Both the position numbers and the translations under genes were made by a program. From positions 1 through 58,038 of the forward strand of contig CACYQO010000010.1 in NCBI GenBank assembly GCA_902776545.1: a stretch of 58,038 nt of DNA, given 5' to 3'. The stretch comes from an uncultured Prevotellaceae bacterium (GTDB taxonomy: Bacteria; Bacteroidota; Bacteroidia; Bacteroidales; Bacteroidaceae). The notes under the pieces were generated by a model that was given only the letters and a program-made list of their open reading frames with translations, was not told the origin of the DNA and searched no databases. Below, in pieces: positions 57,641-58,038 of the stretch; positions within the stretch are counted from its first letter, which is position 1; each line of letters starts with the position of its first letter.

Positions 57641-57716
57641 AAGCCTCCATGTTAACACTTAAACTACTGTAAACCAATCTATTATTATATGGAGGCTTGC
57701 CTTTCAAGCCTCCATA
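57641..57716. repeat. Inverted motif set F (AAGCCTCCATG)
   Basis: AAGCCTCCATGTTA at 57641, TATGGAGGCTT (57689-57699) and AAGCCTCCATA (57706-57716): direct, inverted, direct, as in array E with AAGCCTTCATGTTA. The start AAGCCTC of the preceding terminator lies 44 bases (2 x 22) upstream. Confidence 0.65.
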
Positions 57717-57828
57717 AATCTTTCATAATTGCTTCATTTTGGTAAAAGATATAGACATAATCGACAAAGAATAGCCATTAAACAATTGGTAATAAGGCAG
57801 TTAAACAAAAAAGACATCATAAACGGCA

Positions 57829-57909
57829 TGGACTATCAGTTTACCATGTCTAAACTGATAGTTTACTTAGCCTAAACTAACAGTTTACACTATCTAAACT
57901 ATCATGAAC
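57829..57909. repeat. Period-22 palindrome array G
   Basis: 15-base units at 57829 (TGGACT-atc-AGTTTA), 57851 (TAAACT-gat-AGTTTA), 57873 (TAAACT-aac-AGTTTA) and 57895 (TAAACT-atc-half), exactly 22 bases apart with 7-base spacers. The inner units are full dyads and the outer ones half-sites. The remaining gap to 58038 shows no gene. Confidence 0.9.
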
Positions 57910-57920
57910 TAATATCTTCA

Positions 57921-57942
57921 TGTCTTTTCCTGATTTCACTGG
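57921..57942 (+). repeat. Array tail motif, copy 3
   Basis: TGTCTTTTCCTGAT then TTCACTGGT, 11 bases after array G; matches the tail after array B at 20 of 23 positions. Confidence 0.7.
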
Positions 57943-58038
57943 TTCTTCTGCAATTTAGTTGAAGAGTACGTGTTCCATTACATCCGCAAGCACCCATTTT
58001 ATAGACTTTCACGATGTTCTTTATATAACAAATTGTAA

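Overview
The window looks like chromosomal DNA of a gut or rumen Prevotella-type bacterium (Bacteroidales, Prevotellaceae). Support: promoters of the Bacteroidetes type (TTTG, 19-21 bases, TAnnTTTG, usually followed by CA), almost no Shine-Dalgarno sites, type IX secretion genes porU/porV, an S46 dipeptidyl-peptidase, many SPII lipoproteins, GPH-family sugar symporters, a lipoprotein serpin, and an ECF sigma factor paired with an anti-sigma/outer-membrane barrel fusion.

Layout. 1-3.4 kb is a small accessory patch: a DUF1016/YhcG nuclease cut by the left edge, small orphan ORFs, a zeta-toxin-like pair, a decayed Sel1 gene and a zinc-ribbon protein. 3.4-6.1 kb is an envelope operon (DUF4359-like, GT4, GT2). 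6.3-6.5 kb is an orphan transcription unit, probably a small RNA. 6.5-8.0 kb is a three-gene hipBST-type locus. 8.6-20.1 kb holds ispF, porV, porU, then two GPH symporters, a SASA esterase and a cytoplasmic GH43, which read as a small hemicellulose-oligosaccharide uptake group. 20.3-29.4 kb has an M16 peptidase, PfkB kinase, LOG protein, a tight serpin-ECF-dual-membrane anti-sigma operon, a periplasmic flavodoxin and a DEAD-box helicase. 29.4-34.7 kb has S46 peptidase, a four-helix-bundle gene with an in-frame stop, a flippase and a fused SpmA/B protein. 34.9-45.9 kb is a cluster of five large lipoproteins sharing an LruC/DUF4842-like C-terminal module. 45.9-57.6 kb is mainly housekeeping: tRNA-Met, ribF, CPBP protease, ECF/anti-sigma, argB-speA-aroK-topA, NUDIX, a second SASA esterase and a small outer-membrane barrel protein.

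The most unusual content is intergenic. (1) Six arrays of short palindromes at a strict 21-22 bp period lie in three clusters (8.17-8.56, 39.49-39.67, 57.6-57.95 kb). The palindrome sequence differs between arrays while the architecture is kept. One array occurs twice, 31 kb apart, with 55/57 identity, and three arrays are followed by the same tail, CTTTTCCTGAT. (2) A 70-90 bp element occurs three times, with a hairpin whose stem bases differ between copies in a compensating way and whose far end is a promoter. (3) Degenerate 7-8 bp tandem repeats sit at many gene junctions and have been absorbed into signal peptides, start codons, stop codons and linkers. Since the units are not multiples of three, copy-number change would shift frame (porV, S46 peptidase, SASA esterase).
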